Position numbers and translations under genes: made by a program. A DNA stretch of 50,335 nt. Origin: Myxococcales bacterium (lineage in GTDB: Bacteria; Lernaellota; Lernaellaia; Lernaellales; Lernaellaceae). Numbering within the stretch: the stretch's first letter is position 1; each line of letters begins with the position of its first letter. This document shows, one piece after another, positions 7,512-16,452 of the stretch. The notes below the pieces were generated by a model, which was not told where the DNA came from, searched no databases, and worked only from the letters and a program-made list of their open reading frames with translations. Where the stretch lies: contig JAAYVF010000125.1 of the NCBI GenBank assembly GCA_012517325.1, positions 1 through 50,335 of the forward strand, given 5' to 3'.

Positions 7512-9140
7512 TCAATGGCCCGCGACGGGCTCGCGATAACTGGTGTGCGCCGCGTCGCCGCCCCACATCGGCCAGCCGGTCAGTTTTTCGTCCCGCGTAT
7601 CAATGGCGACCAATCTGCCGTCCTGCGTGCCGACGTAGATGAAGCCGCCCTCGATCACGGGTTGGGAGCGGACCGGCGCGCCGATCGGATAGGCCTTGAT
7701 CTGCAGGCCGTCGGCCGGATCGATTTGCAGCACTTCACCGTTGACGGTGCCGATGAAAAGATAGCCGCCGGCGACCACGGGCGGCGTCCCGAGGAATCCG
7801 CCGAGTTCGGTCAGGTTGCCGGGCAACGGCTGGCTCCAGCGTTTTTCGCCGGTTTTCCGCTCGTTGCAGACGATTTCATCGCCCAGCACATTGTAATTGT
7901 TATCGCCGTAGGTGAGCACGCGCGAACCCTGAAAAGCTTGCAGTGTCGAAACGTTGTTCTGGCCGATATTGCCGTAGGCCGCTTCGGCGTTGGACTGGGC
8001 CGGCGCGCCGCCGGCAAAACCGTTGGCCGCGTCCAGCGAAATGCCCTGTGATTTGTACTGGGTTTTGGCTTGCACCGCGCTGTCGATATACGGCGCCGCT
8101 TTGCGGTTGACCTGCCGCGTTTCCTGCCCCGAGTTCTTACTGGCGTTGACGGTGGCTTCCTCGGCCACGCCCGAACCGGGAACGTCCGCGCGTTTGGTGT
8201 AGTAAAGCTCGCCGTGGACCACGACCGGCGCGGAAGTGGCTCGCGCCTGCCGGGCCGAGAGGATCTCGCCGTCGCTTTGCCGGAAGCGATAAATCGTGCC
8301 GGCGAACGTGGCGACAAACAACTCGTCGCCTTCGGCCACGGGCGCGCTCATCACATCGGCGTCGATCCACCGCTGCCAGAGGATTTTCCCGGTTCGCAAA
8401 TCGAAGGCGGCCAGCGCGTGGCTGGCCGGGGGCGGAGCTTTCGCCCCGGCGGGCGATGAGGCGATCGAGTTCACATTGGCCGCGTTCTCCTGCATTTGCA
8501 CCGCCTGATTGGCGCCGCCCGAACGGCCGGTCGCCGGATAGGCGGAAAATACCCGGCCATTCGCGATGGTGGGCATCGACATGAGGGGGTCACCCAGCCA
8601 CCACGACCACAACTGCCGGCCGGTTTGGGCGTCGAGGGCGAAAATCGTGCAGGATTCGGTATTGAAAATGACCACCCCGTCGCGGACGACGACGCTGGAG
8701 GGGCCGTCGTCATCCAGGTTTACCGCCCATTTCAGCGTGCCGGTCCGGGCTTCGAACGCGTAGAACTCTTTGGAACGAAAACCGCCGCTGACAAAAACGA
8801 GGCCGTCGGCCACCGCGGGAGTGGCGACCGGCGCATGACTGGGCAGTTGCACGGCATAGCCGTTTTCGGTTTTCTGCACGGCTTTTTCATCCAATTGCCG
8901 GACGGTGACCTGGCCCTGGCGAAAATCCGCCGGCGGTGGGGCGAACTGGTCCGAGTTGTATTCGCGGACTTGAGCGGTGATGTCCTTGGGCTCTTCCGGC
9001 GTGGCCGGCGCCGCGGCGGGCGTCGCCTGGGGGGTGTCGGAATTGGGCGCCGCGGATTCCGCCGTCAACGACTGGATTGAAATCAAGCAGACCAGGGCCA
9101 GCAACAATAAAAAGAAGATAACTTTCCGGTTGGTTTTCAT
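7512..9140 (-). CDS. Exported PQQ-type beta-propeller repeat protein
   Basis: A 542-residue protein from ATG 9140, with a signal sequence (FFLLLLALVCLISIQSLTA), a Pro/Ala-rich linker and then beta-propeller blades of the PQQ/BamB kind. The blades recur as G.vyAfEARTGTLKWAV, IFALDAQTGRQLWSW, LAAFDLRTGKILWQRW and VLQIDPADG; the last reads FIYVGTQDGRLVAIDTRD. No quinoprotein dehydrogenase catalytic signature (such as paired Cys or a haem motif) is seen, so it may be a scaffold or binding protein in the periplasm. The final GWPMWGGDAAHTSYRE is the circular-permutation blade often found at the N-terminus of such proteins. It converges on the cytochrome cluster with a 14-base gap, so a functional link is possible but not shown by operon structure. 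Confidence 0.75.
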   Translation of the reverse strand: MKTNRKVIFFLLLLALVCLISIQSLTAESAAPNSDTPQATPAAAPATPEEPKDITAQVREYNSDQFAPPPADFRQGQVTVRQLDEKAVQKTENGYAVQLPSHAPVATPAVADGLVFVSGGFRSKEFYAFEARTGTLKWAVNLDDDGPSSVVVRDGVVIFNTESCTIFALDAQTGRQLWSWWLGDPLMSMPTIANGRVFSAYPATGRSGGANQAVQMQENAANVNSIASSPAGAKAPPPASHALAAFDLRTGKILWQRWIDADVMSAPVAEGDELFVATFAGTIYRFRQSDGEILSARQARATSAPVVVHGELYYTKRADVPGSGVAEEATVNASKNSGQETRQVNRKAAPYIDSAVQAKTQYKSQGISLDAANGFAGGAPAQSNAEAAYGNIGQNNVSTLQAFQGSRVLTYGDNNYNVLGDEIVCNERKTGEKRWSQPLPGNLTELGGFLGTPPVVAGGYLFIGTVNGEVLQIDPADGLQIKAYPIGAPVRSQPVIEGGFIYVGTQDGRLVAIDTRDEKLTGWPMWGGDAAHTSYREPVAGH

Positions 9141-9249
9141 GGGTACCGCCTTCGGCTCGTTGGTCGGTTTTGTTAAATCCGACACAGCGGCGGCGCAAAA
9201 GGTTTCACCGGAAAGAACCCTTTTCGACCGGCGTCCGGCTGCACTGCGT

Positions 9250-10494
9250 TCAGGGAAGCTGTTTTTTCACCTCGGCCAGCGCTTCTTCGATGCCCTTCGC
9301 CGCCTGCCGGAGATCCGCGTCGGTGTGCCGCGCCATGATGTAACCGTGATGGAACGGCTGCAAAAAGACGCCGCGGCGGATCAGTTCGGTGTAGAACAGC
9401 GTCCGACGAGCCCGGTATTTTTTCTCGGGGTCGGCCGGAAAGATGATGAACGGCATCGGCGGAATGCCGGTCAGTTCTGCCGCCACGCCGCTGCGTTTGA
9501 CGATTTCGTCCACCTCGGCCAGCCATTTCGCGCCGCGTTCCCACAGGGTATCGAGCGTTTTTTCGCGCTCGAGGATTTCGATCGTCTTGAGCGCCGCCGC
9601 CATTTCCAGCGAGTTGGGGAAAAACGTGCTCGAAATGAAAACCTTGCTCTCGACCACGTCCATCACCGCCGACTTGCCCACCACCGCGCTGAGCGGGTAA
9701 CCGTTGGCGATCGCCTTGCCGAAGCAGGCCAGGTCCGGCGTGACGCCGTAACGTTGCTGCGCGCCGCCCAGCGACACGCGGAAACCGCTGCGGATTTCGT
9801 CGAAAACCAGCACGATCCCGGCGGCGGTGGCGCGTTCGCGGACGCCTTCGAGGAAGCCGGGCCGCGGCGCCTGCACCGCGTGGCCGAGCGGATGGCCGAC
9901 CGGCGTGACGATGATCGCCGCGACGTTGCCGCGATGCGCCGCCAGCAGCCGGTCGAGGCTTTCCAGGTTGTTGTATTCGAATTCGTGCGTATCCTCGTAC
10001 AGCTTGGCCGGGACGCCGCCGTGCGTTTCGACGCACCAGTCGTGCCAGCCGTGGTAGCCGCAGCGCAGGATTTTGAGTTTGTCGGTATAACCGCGCGCGA
10101 TGCGGATCGCGCAGGTGGTGGCGTCGCTGCCGGTTTTCACCAGTATCGCTTTTTCGCAGCAGGGAATCAGTTGGCGCAACTTCCGCACCAGCTCGTTCTG
10201 GCAGGGCTGAACCAGGCTCATGCAGAAGCCTTTTTCCATCTGCGCGATCACCGCGTCGTCGATTTCCTTTTCGCGATAGCCCAGGATGATCGGTCCGTAG
10301 GCGGCCAGCATGTCGACGTATTCGTTGCCGTCCACGTCCCAGATCCGGCCGCCCTGGGCGCGGTCGAGAAACACCGGGTATTCGCCCGGCACGAAATTGT
10401 AAGGGCGGCGAATCCCGAGCACGCCGCCGGGGACCAACGTTTTCGCTTCGGCAAACATCCGCTCGCTCAGGGCAAGCGGCAACTTCGTTGACAT
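9250..10494 (-). CDS. Class III PLP aminotransferase, glutamate-1-semialdehyde aminomutase-like
   Basis: A 414-residue fold-type I aminotransferase of the ornithine-aminotransferase class. It shows VKTGSDATTCAIRIAR (phosphate-binding region), YHGWHDW, VFDEIRSGFR with the Asp that contacts the PLP ring nitrogen, and FGKAIANGYPLSAVVGK with the Schiff-base Lys. It most resembles glutamate-1-semialdehyde 2,1-aminomutase-like proteins, but the hallmark HemL context (heme genes) is absent, so it may act on another amino acid or amino sugar. AAGGAGAG lies just upstream of the ATG at 10494. It follows the lipid kinase gene by 18 bases and is probably co-transcribed. Confidence 0.8.
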   Translation of the reverse strand: MSTKLPLALSERMFAEAKTLVPGGVLGIRRPYNFVPGEYPVFLDRAQGGRIWDVDGNEYVDMLAAYGPIILGYREKEIDDAVIAQMEKGFCMSLVQPCQNELVRKLRQLIPCCEKAILVKTGSDATTCAIRIARGYTDKLKILRCGYHGWHDWCVETHGGVPAKLYEDTHEFEYNNLESLDRLLAAHRGNVAAIIVTPVGHPLGHAVQAPRPGFLEGVRERATAAGIVLVFDEIRSGFRVSLGGAQQRYGVTPDLACFGKAIANGYPLSAVVGKSAVMDVVESKVFISSTFFPNSLEMAAALKTIEILEREKTLDTLWERGAKWLAEVDEIVKRSGVAAELTGIPPMPFIIFPADPEKKYRARRTLFYTELIRRGVFLQPFHHGYIMARHTDADLRQAAKGIEEALAEVKKQLP

Positions 10495-10512
10495 GATGTC
10501 TCTCCTTCCTCG

Positions 10513-11445
10513 TCAGTCGTGGATCTTGATGCGAATCGCTCCGGGGCAAACGGCGAAGGTCGCGGGCAGGCGGCCCGGCGCTTCGCCGTCCACGTCGAGC
10601 AGGACGGTTTCCTCGGTGATCGCCACGATTTTCCGGGCGTGGTGCAACTGGATTTTCGGATGACCGAGGTGGGTGGCCTGGTAAATCTTCGGCATCTGGG
10701 TGATTTTTTCCCAAAGCGAAATGTCGCCGATCACCACCACGTCGAACAACCCGTCGCTCAGATCGGCCTGCGGCGCCATTTGCATGCCGCCGCCGAAAAA
10801 CCGGCCGTTGGCCACGGCGACGCTGAAAACGGCCTGTTCGCCCAGGTCTTTCTGGTCGTCGAGGATCACCCGGACTTTCTTGTTCTTGTAGCCGATCATC
10901 GCACTGAGCGCGCCCCAGGCGAACGAAGCGAAACCGCCGAACACCTTGGTCGTGTGGTTGACCCGTTCGTCCACCTCGCCGCCGATCCCGAATGAGGCGA
11001 TGTTGATGAAATAGCGGATCGTCGGCCGCCCCTGGTGATCGATCATTTCCAGCCGGCCCACGTCGACGGTGCGCGTCGCCTCGCCGGCCAGCCAATCGAG
11101 CGCCGCCGCGTGTTCCTTGGGCAAGCCGGTCGTTTTGCGAAAATCGCCACCGGTGCCGATGCAGATTTGCCCGACCAGGGTGTCGGGGTTCACCGGCCGA
11201 TCGTCGGGGCCCATCAGGCCGTTGACCACCTCGTTCATGGTGCCGTCGCCGCCGACCGAAATCACCAGCCGGGCGCCGTCCTCGGCTGCCTGACGGGCCA
11301 ACTCGACGGCATGGCCCATGCGGGCGGTGAACCGCACTTCAAACTCGCCGAGGCGGCTTTTCGCCTGTTCCATGATGCCCGGCCACAACCGGGACGCGGC
11401 GCCGTTGGCCGCGTTGGGATTGACGATGAACACCGGCGGCTTCAT
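10513..11445 (-). CDS. Diacylglycerol/lipid kinase family protein (YegS/DagK-like)
   Basis: A 310-residue cytoplasmic enzyme with the DAGK catalytic domain. The sequence opens FIVNPNAANGAA, carries the nucleotide-binding SVGGDGTMNEVVNGL (family motif GGDGT) and the conserved IGTGGDFRKTTGLP, and ends with the PFK-like second domain including LLDVDGEAPG. Such enzymes phosphorylate diacylglycerol, sphingoid or related lipids using ATP. ATG 11445 is chosen because the conserved FIVNPN strand begins five residues later; the upstream in-frame extension overlaps mlaE and has no family similarity. It lies nine bases from mlaE, consistent with one envelope-lipid operon. The lipid substrate cannot be told from sequence. 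Confidence 0.85.
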   Translation of the reverse strand: MKPPVFIVNPNAANGAASRLWPGIMEQAKSRLGEFEVRFTARMGHAVELARQAAEDGARLVISVGGDGTMNEVVNGLMGPDDRPVNPDTLVGQICIGTGGDFRKTTGLPKEHAAALDWLAGEATRTVDVGRLEMIDHQGRPTIRYFINIASFGIGGEVDERVNHTTKVFGGFASFAWGALSAMIGYKNKKVRVILDDQKDLGEQAVFSVAVANGRFFGGGMQMAPQADLSDGLFDVVVIGDISLWEKITQMPKIYQATHLGHPKIQLHHARKIVAITEETVLLDVDGEAPGRLPATFAVCPGAIRIKIHD

Positions 11446-11453
11446 GAACCCCC

Positions 11454-12230
11454 CTAAAACAGCAAGGCGGTCAGGAAATAATTGGCGACCATGACGGTCA
11501 CCGAACTGAGCACGACGCTTTCGGTCGTCGCCCGGCCCACGCCCTCGGCGCCGCGCGTCGTGTAATAGCCCTTGTAACACCCGATGGTCGCCATGATCAG
11601 CCCGAACACCGCGGCCTTGATCAGGCCGATGTAGTAGTCGTCGAAATCGACGTAATAAATGACCTGCTCCATGAACTCTGAGTGCGGGATATTGAGCAGC
11701 TTGGTCGTCACCGCCCAGCAGCCGACGGTGCCGATGAAGTCGAAAATCGTGGTCAGAAGCGGCATCATGATGACCGCGGCGATGATCCGCGGCACGATCA
11801 AGTAGTGGATCGGGCTGACCGCCATGGTTTCCAGGGCGTCGATCTGCTCGGTCACGCGCATGGTGCCGATTTCCGCCGCCATGCTCGAGCCGACCCGGCC
11901 GATCACCATCAGCGCCGTCAGCACCGGGCCCAGTTCGCGCGTCAGCGCCAGCACCACCGTCGGGCCGACCATCGAGTTGGCCTCGAACAGGCTGAAGGCG
12001 TAGGAACTCTGCAACGAAAAAACCGCACCGGTGAAGAGGCTGGTCAAGAAGACGATAAAGGTCGATTGCACGCCGATGAAATCGAGCTGTCGCAGTAGAA
12101 GCCGGACGCGGTAGGGCTTGCGCGGCAACCAGCGCAGCGCCCGGCCGAGGATGGTCATCACGCGCCCGACTTCCTCGACGAAGTCCAGGAGCCCGGCGCC
12201 GAGGCGCTCGAACGGCTTACCGATTTCCAT
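11454..12230 (-). CDS. MlaE family ABC transporter permease
   Basis: A 258-residue integral membrane protein with about five hydrophobic spans and the MlaE/YrbE core: TRELGPVLTALMVIGRVGSSMAAEIGTMRVTEQIDALE, then PRIIAAVIMMPLLTTI. Its last third, GAEGVGRATTESVVLSS, is also typical of the family. MlaE forms the inner-membrane channel of a phospholipid or lipid transporter with an ATPase (MlaF) and an MCE-domain protein (MlaD). Neither partner is adjacent, so they must be encoded elsewhere. The start overlaps the end of alr by 14 bases, which indicates coupled translation. Confidence 0.9.
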   Translation of the reverse strand: MEIGKPFERLGAGLLDFVEEVGRVMTILGRALRWLPRKPYRVRLLLRQLDFIGVQSTFIVFLTSLFTGAVFSLQSSYAFSLFEANSMVGPTVVLALTRELGPVLTALMVIGRVGSSMAAEIGTMRVTEQIDALETMAVSPIHYLIVPRIIAAVIMMPLLTTIFDFIGTVGCWAVTTKLLNIPHSEFMEQVIYYVDFDDYYIGLIKAAVFGLIMATIGCYKGYYTTRGAEGVGRATTESVVLSSVTVMVANYFLTALLF

Positions 12231-13359
12231 CCAGCCCGTGCCTTACGTATACCCGGCTGACGCGGTGATTGATGTTGCAAAAGATCTCGTATGAAATCGT
12301 GTCACAGATCTCGGCGACTTCCTCAGCGGTGATCCGCTCCGCGCCCTGGCCGCCGATGAATACCGCCTCGTCGCCCACCCTTACCCCGGGAATGTCGGTC
12401 ACGTCCAGCAGGCACATGTCCATGCAGACCGCGCCGACGATCGGCGCCCGCCGGCCCTTCACCAGCGCCGCGCCGCGATTGGACAGCCGCCGGTTCAGCC
12501 CGTCGGCGTAACCGACCGGCAACGTGGCGATGATGCTTTCCCGCGCGGTCACGAAAGTGCCGCCGTAACTGATCGGCGTCCCGGCCGGCACCGTTTTCAA
12601 GTGAAAGACCTCGGTCGTGAAGCGAAAAACCGGCCGCAGGTCGAGCACGTTTTCAAAACCGGGGCCGGGATAGGAGCCGTAGAGCATGATGCCCGGCCGC
12701 ACCATGTTGAACGGCGGTTTCGGCGCGCCCAGGATGCCGGCGGTGTTGGCCATGTGCTTGATCGGCGGGTCGATGCCTTCCGCCTTCAGGTCGTCGAGCA
12801 GGCGCTTGAACCGGGCCAACTGGTCCCAATAATCGGCGCCCAGGTCCGGGCTGACCGTGGCGAAATGGCTGATCAACCCTTCAAGGCGCAGTTCCGGCTC
12901 TTGCGCCAGGCGAAGAATCGCGTCCTTGGCCTCGCCGACCGGAATGCCGATCCGGGTCATGCCCGTATCCACCTTGACGTGCACGTCGAACCGCAAGCCC
13001 AGTTCCCGCGCCTCGCGCGCCAGGTCCAGTCCGCGTTCGAGGCTGATGATGACCGGCGTCAGGCTGTACTGATGCGCCTTGAGCGCCTCGCCGTGGTAGA
13101 TGCCGCCCAGAATCAGCACGGGCTTGGAAATGCCGCCCTCGCGCAGCAACATCCCTTCCTCGGCGAAGGCGACGCCGAAGCTGTCCGCGCCCAGCCGTTC
13201 GAGGTTCGCCGCCACCGGCACCGCGCCGTGGCCGTACGCATCGGCCTTGACCACCGCCATGATGCCGATGTCGGCCCCAAGCCGCTTGCGCAGCACGCGG
13301 AAATTGTGTTCCAGGGCGTCCAGATTGATCCAGGCGAATGTCGGTCGATGCGTGTACAT
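12217..13359 (-). CDS. alr: Alanine racemase
   Basis: A 380-residue PLP enzyme that converts L- to D-alanine for peptidoglycan. The N-terminal TIM barrel starts AWINLDALEHNF and has the Schiff-base Lys38 in VVKADAYGHG. The substrate-side signatures DTGMTRIGI, MVRPGIMLYG and the C-terminal SYGGTF with its catalytic Tyr, LPVGYADG, and VCMDMCLLDVT are all present. Length and motif order are normal, so it should be active. It lies between nagZ and mlaE in a set of cell-wall and envelope-lipid genes on the minus strand and overlaps mlaE by 14 bases. Confidence 0.95.
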   Translation of the reverse strand: MYTHRPTFAWINLDALEHNFRVLRKRLGADIGIMAVVKADAYGHGAVPVAANLERLGADSFGVAFAEEGMLLREGGISKPVLILGGIYHGEALKAHQYSLTPVIISLERGLDLAREARELGLRFDVHVKVDTGMTRIGIPVGEAKDAILRLAQEPELRLEGLISHFATVSPDLGADYWDQLARFKRLLDDLKAEGIDPPIKHMANTAGILGAPKPPFNMVRPGIMLYGSYPGPGFENVLDLRPVFRFTTEVFHLKTVPAGTPISYGGTFVTARESIIATLPVGYADGLNRRLSNRGAALVKGRRAPIVGAVCMDMCLLDVTDIPGVRVGDEAVFIGGQGAERITAEEVAEICDTISYEIFCNINHRVSRVYVRHGLDGNR

Positions 13360-13407
13360 GGCTTTTCTTCAGGGTTTAGGGTCGATTATTACCGCTAGGC
13401 GGCAAAG

Positions 13408-14469
13408 TCAAGCCTTCGCCGCCGCGACGTCGATTTCCCGGGCGAACGCCAGATGCTCGTCGCACCCGACGAGTTTCAACTGCCGGCGCGTCGGCGCGGG
13501 AAACCGCATCGTGGTCCGTTGCAGCCGCTCGCGCATCTCGTACAAGCGCCGGGGCGGCAGGCGGTCGTTCAAGTGGGCATCGAAGAGCCCGCGCACCGCC
13601 TCTTCCAGCCGGTCCAGCCGATGGCAAACCAGAATTAGGTCCGCCCCGGCCGCCGCCGCCGCGACGGCCGCCTCGCCCATCGGATACCGGTCGGCGACGG
13701 CTTTCATCTCCAGATCGTCGGTGACAATGACCCCGGTGAAGCCCAATTCGTTCCGCAGAATCGACAGCACTCGGGGCGAAAGGGTCGCCGGCCGGCCGGC
13801 CTCGATCGCCTCGACCACCAGGTGCGCCGTCATGACCGCGGCCACGTCCGCCGCGACGGCGGCGCGGAACGGCGGCAATTCCACTTCATCCAGCCGCCGG
13901 CGGTCGTGCGGCACGACGGGCAAATGCGTGTGGCTGTCCAGGTCGGTGTCGCCGTGGCCGGGGAAATGTTTGGCGCAGGCCCAGACGCCCTCGGCCTGCA
14001 AGCCCCGGATGACGGCGGCGCCCAACTCGGCGACCACCCGCGGGTCGGCGCTGAAGCTCCGGTCGCCGATGACCGGATTGGCGGGATTGGAATCCACGTC
14101 GACCACCGGCGCGAAGTCGATATCGAAACCCAACGCGGCCAGTTCGCGTCCCATCAGGCGGCCGAACCGTTCGGCCAGGTCGGCCCGGCCGATCCGCCCC
14201 AGGACGCGCATCGGCGGCCAGATCGTGGCCGGCGCCTTCAACCGCGCCACGCGCCCGCCTTCCTGATCCACGGCGAACAACAGCCGGCGCCCCTCGGCCA
14301 GGCCGCGGATTTCGGCGATCAATTCGGCGGTCTGTTCCGGGCTTTCGATGTTGCGGGAAAACAGGATGAAACCGGCCACGCCGAGTTTCAGGGCTTCGCG
14401 CACCTGCTCGTCGACGACCGGGCCGCCAAACCCGGCCATGACCACCTGTCCGGCCGTTTCGCTACGCAT
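13408..14469 (-). CDS. nagZ: Beta-N-acetylhexosaminidase, glycoside hydrolase family 3
   Basis: A 353-residue glycoside hydrolase family 3 enzyme of the NagZ type, which removes N-acetylglucosamine from muropeptides during peptidoglycan recycling. It shows LLFAVDQEGGRVARLK, the KHFPGHGDTDLDSHTHLP motif bearing the general acid/base His, and VIVTDDLEMKAV with the nucleophilic Asp. ATG 14469 is preferred over an in-frame one 45 bases upstream because the family begins near this point. It has no evident signal peptide, as in cytoplasmic NagZ. It is the first gene of the minus-strand envelope operon and diverges from the hydrolase gene at 14587. Confidence 0.9.
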   Translation of the reverse strand: MRSETAGQVVMAGFGGPVVDEQVREALKLGVAGFILFSRNIESPEQTAELIAEIRGLAEGRRLLFAVDQEGGRVARLKAPATIWPPMRVLGRIGRADLAERFGRLMGRELAALGFDIDFAPVVDVDSNPANPVIGDRSFSADPRVVAELGAAVIRGLQAEGVWACAKHFPGHGDTDLDSHTHLPVVPHDRRRLDEVELPPFRAAVAADVAAVMTAHLVVEAIEAGRPATLSPRVLSILRNELGFTGVIVTDDLEMKAVADRYPMGEAAVAAAAAGADLILVCHRLDRLEEAVRGLFDAHLNDRLPPRRLYEMRERLQRTTMRFPAPTRRQLKLVGCDEHLAFAREIDVAAAKA

Positions 14470-14586
14470 GAAGACTCCCTGGTATCCCAACCAGCATGGA
14501 GTCCCCCCCGGCAAGTGTCAATGATGACGAACCCGGCTCGATTCGCTAAAATGAACGGCCATTCCACCGAAAGAAACGGATTGACC

Positions 14587-15846
14587 ATGACGTTCACAAC
14601 AAAGGTTTTCGGTCCGCTCTTGCTTTTCATGCTCGCGCTCGCCCTGTTTTCCGGCTGCGACGAATCATCCGACAATGACCCCGGATCAGGTCCGGGACAG
14701 GCCCAAGATGATGACGACGATTCCGCCGCTGGCGGAACGGACGACGACACCGAACCGGCCGACGACGACGCTTCGCCGGAGCCGGTCGATCCGCCCGACC
14801 AATGGGGCCCTTACGGCGTCGGTTACGCGGAGTTCGCCTGGACCGACGGCAACCGCGACGACCGCACGCTGCCGGTCGTGGTCTTTTATCCGGCGCAAAC
14901 GCCGCCGATCGACGGCGCGGCCTACAATCAAGCGGCGACCACGGCCGGCCTGATGGACCGCATGATGAAGCCGGCTTACCTGGCGGTGGAAAACGCCGCG
15001 CCGGATTTGACGGGCGCACCCTACCCGGTCGTGGCCTTTTCGCACGGATCGGGCGCGCGCAAGGAGGAATACAAGTACCTATTGGAATTCCTGGCTTCCC
15101 ACGGCTACGTCTGCATCGCGCCGAATCACGTCGGCAACGTCGGGATCACCCATTACTGGCCTTGGCTTCTGGACATGTCGGTCCTGCGGCCGTTCGACAT
15201 CGTCTTCGCGCTCAACCGCCTGGGCAAGCTCTTTGCCGCGCCCGAACATCCCTTCGCCGGCCTGGGCGATATTCAACGAGTCGGCATGATCGGCCATTCT
15301 TACGGCGGCAACACGACGCTGGCCCTGGCCGGCGCGGCCTTCAGCTACGATTACATCGAAGAGTTGTGCGCCGACCCGCCGGTCGATATCTATATCTGCG
15401 CGATTCCCGCGGCCCGCGCGATTTTCGAAAACCGGCTGCCCGATCCGCGCCTCAAGGCCGCGATTTCCCTCGCCCACGACGGGGCGCAGTCGTATTTCGG
15501 CCCCGACGCCGTCGGCGTGGAAACGATCAAAATTCCAACCATGCTGATCGCCGGCACCGCCGACAACTGGTGCCCCTACGAGCGCGAGGCCGAGCCGACG
15601 TGGGCCCACCTGAACTCGCCGGCGAACTATTTGCTGCTGGATAGCGCCGGCCACCTCGGCTTCACCGACGTCATCAGCGGCCGGCCCATGTCCCTGCCGC
15701 GCCAGCATTCGCTGGTTTTGCGCTATGTCACGGCCTTTTTCGGCTATTATGTGAAGGAATTGGCCGGCTACGGCGAATATCTGACGCCGGAACAGGCGAC
15801 GCAATGGAACGCGGGCCACGACGATTTCCAGTGGTCGGAAAAGTGA
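14587..15846 (+). CDS. Lipoprotein alpha/beta hydrolase with Asp-rich linker
   Basis: A 419-residue exported lipoprotein: signal sequence, lipobox FSGC (Cys24), then an acidic linker (residues about 25-70 with DDDDD, DDD and DDDASPEP blocks). The catalytic part resembles dienelactone hydrolase/platelet-activating-factor acetylhydrolase-type alpha/beta hydrolases. It has VVAFSHGSGARKEEY (oxyanion side), GMIGHSYGGNTT with the nucleophilic Ser, GTADNWCPY with a likely acid residue, and DSAGHLGF with the catalytic His. ATG 14587 is chosen for its position just before the signal sequence and an upstream AAGAAACGGA. The substrate is unknown; an extracellular ester is likely. It diverges from nagZ and converges on the methyltransferase gene with four bases between them. 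Confidence 0.8.
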   Translation: MTFTTKVFGPLLLFMLALALFSGCDESSDNDPGSGPGQAQDDDDDSAAGGTDDDTEPADDDASPEPVDPPDQWGPYGVGYAEFAWTDGNRDDRTLPVVVFYPAQTPPIDGAAYNQAATTAGLMDRMMKPAYLAVENAAPDLTGAPYPVVAFSHGSGARKEEYKYLLEFLASHGYVCIAPNHVGNVGITHYWPWLLDMSVLRPFDIVFALNRLGKLFAAPEHPFAGLGDIQRVGMIGHSYGGNTTLALAGAAFSYDYIEELCADPPVDIYICAIPAARAIFENRLPDPRLKAAISLAHDGAQSYFGPDAVGVETIKIPTMLIAGTADNWCPYEREAEPTWAHLNSPANYLLLDSAGHLGFTDVISGRPMSLPRQHSLVLRYVTAFFGYYVKELAGYGEYLTPEQATQWNAGHDDFQWSEK

Positions 15847-15850
15847 TCGG

Positions 15851-16444
15851 CTAGTTTTTATCCGCGACCAGCCAACAGGCCCAACTGATAAAATCGGTCC
15901 GGCCGACGAGTGAAAAGCCTTGCCGCGCGAGCGCGTCGACAAAATCGTCGGCGGTAAACCGGTCTTCGCGCGGGTGCGCGAAGAAGGTGCGGATCAACCG
16001 ATATTCCAGAAACCGCCGCAGGATTTCCTCGACGTAAAAACGGCCGCCCGGCTTGAGCACCCGGTGAATTTCCGCGATCGCGTCGCGCCAGTTCGGCACG
16101 TGGTGAATGATGCCGAAATCGAACACGGCATCGTAATAGCCGTCCGGCGCGGGGATTTGCGTCACGTCGCCGCTCCACAACTTGACCCGGTCGCCCATGC
16201 GCGCCAGACGGCGCTCGGCGCGCCGGACCATCGCCGGATCCAGATCGAACGCCTCCACCCGAGCGGCTCCGAAATGCTTCAGAATCATTTGCGACCCGAC
16301 TCCCCGGCCGCAGCCGACCTCGAGAGCGATCCCACCCGGCAGCGGCCCGCCGAGCTTCAATAAATTGGGGACTTCCCAATAGCGCCGCATGGCCGCGCGA
16401 ATCGGGTTGTTCATCGCCAGGGTTTCGGCGCGATTCAATTTCAT
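15851..16444 (-). CDS. Class I SAM-dependent methyltransferase
   Basis: A 197-residue small methyltransferase of the UbiE/Methyltransf_11 type. The SAM-binding motif I is ALEVGCGRGVGS, followed by VEAFDLDPAMV (acidic residue contacting the ribose), GDVTQIP, FDFGIIHHVPNW and HRVLKPGGRFYVEE. The target molecule cannot be read from the sequence. The ATG at 16444 has AAGGAATAG upstream. It follows the histidine kinase gene by eight bases on the same strand and may be co-transcribed with it; no functional link is known. Confidence 0.87.
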   Translation of the reverse strand: MKLNRAETLAMNNPIRAAMRRYWEVPNLLKLGGPLPGGIALEVGCGRGVGSQMILKHFGAARVEAFDLDPAMVRRAERRLARMGDRVKLWSGDVTQIPAPDGYYDAVFDFGIIHHVPNWRDAIAEIHRVLKPGGRFYVEEILRRFLEYRLIRTFFAHPREDRFTADDFVDALARQGFSLVGRTDFISWACWLVADKN

Positions 16445-16452
16445 GTCGGCTT

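Noticed and set aside
13822-14586. Long N-terminal extension of the hydrolase
   Set aside because: It runs antisense to nagZ and has a shadow-frame composition; the signal sequence with lipobox begins at ATG 14587.
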